Position numbers and translations under genes: made by a program. Of a DNA stretch of 64,000 bases, positions 61,259 to 64,000 are shown piece by piece. Position 1 is the stretch's first letter, and each line of letters starts with the position of its first letter. This DNA comes from JBQTGK01 sp052400665 (lineage in GTDB: Bacteria > Bacteroidota > Bacteroidia > Bacteroidales > Marinifilaceae): the NCBI GenBank assembly GCA_052400665.1, contig JBQTGK010000003.1; one strand, written 5' to 3'. The notes below the pieces were generated by a model that made no database searches, was not told where the DNA came from, and saw only the letters and a list, made by a program, of their open reading frames with translations.

Positions 61259-62704
61259 ATGAAGGTACTTATCGTTGATGATGACAGGTCGAGTGGGGCA
61301 GCGGTTGCAGAGTTTATTGAGGAACAATTAGGTTATGAGATTAGTCTTTGCCATTCGGGCGACGATGCTTTGAATTTATTGCAGACGGATACTTATAAAA
61401 TGGTAATTTCTGATATGAGAATGCCAGGTATGTCTGGAATAGATCTTTTAAAAAAGATTAAGGAAACTCCCGAAGGAGAATCTACTGAAGTGGTTATTAT
61501 GACTGGTTTTGGTGATATGGAAACTTCTATAGAGGCTTTGAGAGGAGGAGCTTATGATTATTTGTTAAAGCCTGTTAATATTGAAGAGCTTGCAATTTTA
61601 ATTGAACGTGTGGCCGAAAATATGAGGCTAAAGGAAGAAAATAGAGATCTGAAAGAAAATTTCCAGAAAGAAATTTCTTCAGTAAAAAGGGAAGAGGCCG
61701 AGCGTATTAATTACTATGAAACTACTATTCGTGAAATTACAAGTGTAGGAAAAATTGGTGTGTTTTCCGATGCTATGAGAGGAGTTGTGCGTATGGCTGT
61801 GCAATTTCATGCCGATAGATCGGTGCCTGTTTTAATCGAAGGAGAAACCGGAACAGGAAAAGAGGTAATGGCACGATTAGTTCATTTTGGAGACGAAGAG
61901 GAGGTGCTTCAACCTTTTATATCTATTAACTGTTCGGCAATTTCTCCTACTTTATTTGAAAGCGAATTATTTGGATACGAGGATGGTTCATTTACAGGAG
62001 CTCGAAAGCAAGGAAAACCAGGTAAACTGGAATTGGCACAAGGTGGAACTTTGTTTCTCGACGAAATAGGTGAAATGCCACTCGATATGCAGCCCAAACT
62101 ATTAAGAGTTTTGCAGCAAAGAGAAATGTATCGGGTTGGAGGAAGCAAGCCAATAGAGCTTGATGTTAGAGTAATTTGTGCTACCAACAGAAACCTTAAA
62201 GAAATGGTGGCAGAGAAGACTTTCCGTAGTGATCTTTATTACCGATTAAATACAGGTAGAATTTATATTCCTGCATTGCGTGAAAGGAGAGAAGCAATTT
62301 TATCTTTTTCGCAGATATTTTTAGATGAGTACGCTAAAAAACGAGGACGTAAATTTAAATTTATAAGTAAGGATGCGAAAAAAATAATGCATGAATACGA
62401 ATGGCCGGGAAATATTCGTGAGTTAAAAAATACAATTGAACGGGCAACACTTTTATATAACAATTTGGAATTAAGACCCGAACACATTAGATTTTTGCAA
62501 GCCGACGAGGAAGAACTAAATACTGGAGATCAGCCATTAACACCTGGTAGAATTGTATTGCCCGATGATGGATTGCACATTGAACAATTGGAATTAGAAA
62601 TTGTACGAAAAGCATTAAAAAAATTCGATAATAATAAGTCGAAAACAGCCGAATATCTGGGAATAACAAGAAGTGCTCTTCGTAGTAGAATGAATAAGCT
62701 ATAG
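61259..62704 (+). CDS. Sigma-54-dependent NtrC-family response regulator
   Basis: A 481-residue protein. The receiver (1-120) has VDDD, Asp52 in VISDMRMP and Lys in LLKPVN. A linker follows, then a sigma-54 activator AAA domain (about 165-400) with Walker A GETGTGKE, Walker B LFLDEIGEMP and Arg finger region DLYYRLN. The C-terminal Fis-type HTH reads KTAEYLGITRSALRSRMNKL. The sigma-54 contact loop reads GSFTGA instead of GAFTGA. It is activated by the preceding kinase and would turn on sigma-54 promoters. No clear sigma-54 promoter was seen in the window. Confidence 0.94.
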   Translation: MKVLIVDDDRSSGAAVAEFIEEQLGYEISLCHSGDDALNLLQTDTYKMVISDMRMPGMSGIDLLKKIKETPEGESTEVVIMTGFGDMETSIEALRGGAYDYLLKPVNIEELAILIERVAENMRLKEENRDLKENFQKEISSVKREEAERINYYETTIREITSVGKIGVFSDAMRGVVRMAVQFHADRSVPVLIEGETGTGKEVMARLVHFGDEEEVLQPFISINCSAISPTLFESELFGYEDGSFTGARKQGKPGKLELAQGGTLFLDEIGEMPLDMQPKLLRVLQQREMYRVGGSKPIELDVRVICATNRNLKEMVAEKTFRSDLYYRLNTGRIYIPALRERREAILSFSQIFLDEYAKKRGRKFKFISKDAKKIMHEYEWPGNIRELKNTIERATLLYNNLELRPEHIRFLQADEEELNTGDQPLTPGRIVLPDDGLHIEQLELEIVRKALKKFDNNKSKTAEYLGITRSALRSRMNKL

Positions 62705-63241
62705 AATTAGAAAGTTATTTTAAGCTAGAATTTCCCAAATAATAGTTTTTAGCTAATATCCTATAAAGAGGGTAAGTAAAGTTATTCAGACCTTTTTTTA
62801 ATAGATAAATAAAATAGGGCAGAAGTCTGTTTGCCGGTATTCATGAAATACCGGTTTTTTTGTACTCTATTTAATATGTATAAAGCTATAGTTTCCAGCT
62901 TATAAAACTCCAGAAAGTATTTTTAAGCTTTTCTTTTTATTATCTTGTATTTTAACAGATCAATTGTTTATTGAAACAAGTTTGTCACTTTTTTTTCGAA
63001 TTATCATTTCATCAAAAAAAACTTATTAAATTTCAATTTAACCTTACGAATATCCCAATACACCTCTTTTGTTCATGGTCTAATACCTCTTTAATATTGT
63101 ATCATATTTAAATGTAATGCTACAGTCTTATAAATAGGCCTTATTCTAGTTATAAATTATAGCAGTATTTAAATATTAAAAAGATGATTAACAATTAATC
63201 GGAACGCTTTAGTAAAGTAAAATCAATTTAAAATTAGAATA
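62705..63241. other. Intergenic region, 537 bp
   Basis: Contains one hairpin terminator (62834-62861) about 130 bp after the response regulator gene. The rest, to 63241, is AT-rich and should hold the flavoprotein gene's promoter; no clear full match was seen. Confidence 0.5.
62834..62861 (+). terminator. Hairpin terminator
   Basis: CCGGTATT (62834-62841) and AATACCGG (62847-62854) form an 8-bp stem with loop CATGA, followed by a T-run. It ends the two-component operon. Confidence 0.88.
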
Positions 63242-64000
63242 ATGAATTACGACGTAGTAATAATTGGTGGTAATCCAGCTGGAGGAGCAGCAGCAATTTC
63301 TGCAAAAATGTTGCATAAAAACAAATCAGTATTAATAGTTAAAAAAGAAGCAACATCACTTGTTCCCTGTGGTATTCCTTATACTTTTGGGACTCTTGAA
63401 AATATTGAGGCTAATGCCATTAATCCAGAACGTTTTAAAAAAGGTGGGGTAGATCTTCTTATAGATGAAGTAACATCAATAGACACAGATAATAAGAGAT
63501 TAAGCATAAAAAATAGTGATTCCGTTTCTTACGATAAGCTAATTGTTGCTACTGGTTCTGTACCTTTTGTTCCGCCAATTCCTGGTGCCGATTTGGAAGG
63601 TGTGGTAACGATTCGTAAAGAGATGGAATATATTAAATCAATTCAGCCTCAACTAAAGCAAGGTGAAGATATTGTTGTAGTAGGTGCTGGTTTTATTGGT
63701 GTTGAAATGAGTGATGAGTTAAGCAAAGTATGTAAAAATGTTACGCTTATCGAATCGATGGATTCTATTTTACCGCTTGCTTTTGATAATGATGTTGTTG
63801 AACCAGCTGCTGCAATACTTAAAAGTCATGGAGTAAATATTCGCACAAATACCATGGTAGATAAAATTGAGGGTGTAAATGGAAAGGTAAGTGCGGTAAA
63901 ATTAAAAGGTGGTGAAGAAATTAAAGCTGACCGTGTAATATTAGCCATTGGATATAGATCAAATATTACATTGGCAAAACAATGTGGAATAGAGATTGGT
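63242..64000 (+). CDS. FAD-dependent NAD(P)-disulfide oxidoreductase (CoA-disulfide-reductase-like), cut at the right edge
   Basis: ATG at 63242 opens a frame of 253 codons that runs off the window. It begins YDVVIIGGNPAGGAAAISAK, an FAD-binding motif (GxNxAG form), and continues with a Cys in SLVPCGIPYTFGTLE. It has KLIVATGSVPFVPPIPG and an NAD-binding strand IVVVGAGFIGVEMSDELSK, then ADRVILAIGYRSN. The Cys, in the position of the active cysteine in CoA-disulfide reductase and NADH oxidase, supports this group. A C-terminal domain, possibly rhodanese, cannot be seen. Confidence 0.9.
   Translation, partial: MNYDVVIIGGNPAGGAAAISAKMLHKNKSVLIVKKEATSLVPCGIPYTFGTLENIEANAINPERFKKGGVDLLIDEVTSIDTDNKRLSIKNSDSVSYDKLIVATGSVPFVPPIPGADLEGVVTIRKEMEYIKSIQPQLKQGEDIVVVGAGFIGVEMSDELSKVCKNVTLIESMDSILPLAFDNDVVEPAAAILKSHGVNIRTNTMVDKIEGVNGKVSAVKLKGGEEIKADRVILAIGYRSNITLAKQCGIEIG

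Overview
This window looks like a chromosomal segment of an anaerobic or facultatively fermentative member of the Bacteroidota, probably from the marine Marinilabiliales/Bacteroidales side. The DNA is AT-rich and most starts lack Shine-Dalgarno sequences. Several promoters fit the Bacteroidota form TTG-N19-TAnnTTTG. The gene families (sulfatase, BlaR1-type M56 peptidase with TonB and CarboxypepD_reg-like domains, PorT-like barrels, TPR histidine kinases) are typical of that phylum. No rRNA, tRNA, CRISPR array, prophage or insertion sequence was recognised.

Layout. 1-4.6 kb: end of a sulfatase gene, a BlaI/BlaR1-like repressor-sensor pair with palindromic operators, an ankyrin lipoprotein and an FKBP lipoprotein. 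4.9-11.6 kb: a TPR histidine kinase, a 215-bp tandem repeat array (7044-7989) in which every unit carries a terminator-like hairpin, a large ABCG-type transporter fusion and a small ORF. 11.7-17.4 kb: a thiol-redox protein, OsmC, ClpB and an ADP-dependent sugar kinase. 18.3-23.8 kb: a complete citrate lyase operon (citD, citE, citF, a citX-citG fusion, citC). 23.9-26.6 kb: a PQ-loop protein and an Hpt/STAS/response regulator-PP2C operon. 27.4-32.9 kb: gcvT, then serC-serA-DUF1015 interrupted by a frameshifted four-helix-bundle gene flanked by inverted repeats. 33.1-39.8 kb: a TetR-controlled efflux operon (TolC, HlyD, two ABC ATPases, two ABC-2 permeases). 40-42.6 kb: a cyclic-nucleotide-gated channel gene next to a class III nucleotide cyclase gene. 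42.6-46.2 kb: an outer-membrane barrel, a serine hydrolase and butyrate kinase. 46.5-50.0 kb: a three-subunit [FeFe]-hydrogenase. 50.1-54.2 kb: kdsA, rarA and a large TPR protein. 54.4-57.3 kb: a cytidylate-kinase-like protein, a C1 peptidase and a second barrel. 57.5-62.7 kb: a cNMP-binding histidine kinase, then a periplasmic-sensor histidine kinase paired with a sigma-54 activator. 63.2 kb to the end: the start of a CoA-disulfide-reductase-like flavoprotein.

How it fits together. Citrate lyase, butyrate kinase and the NAD-linked hydrogenase module describe a fermentative metabolism that produces acetate, butyrate and H2. Cyclic nucleotides recur: a cyclase, a gated channel, a cNMP-binding kinase and a CRP-spaced palindrome upstream of the citrate lyase genes. 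The items most worth a second look are the hairpin repeat array, the inverted-repeat-flanked four-helix-bundle element, the channel/cyclase pair with its altered cyclase active site, the DUF1015 gene in a serine operon without serB, and the compact hydrogenase.
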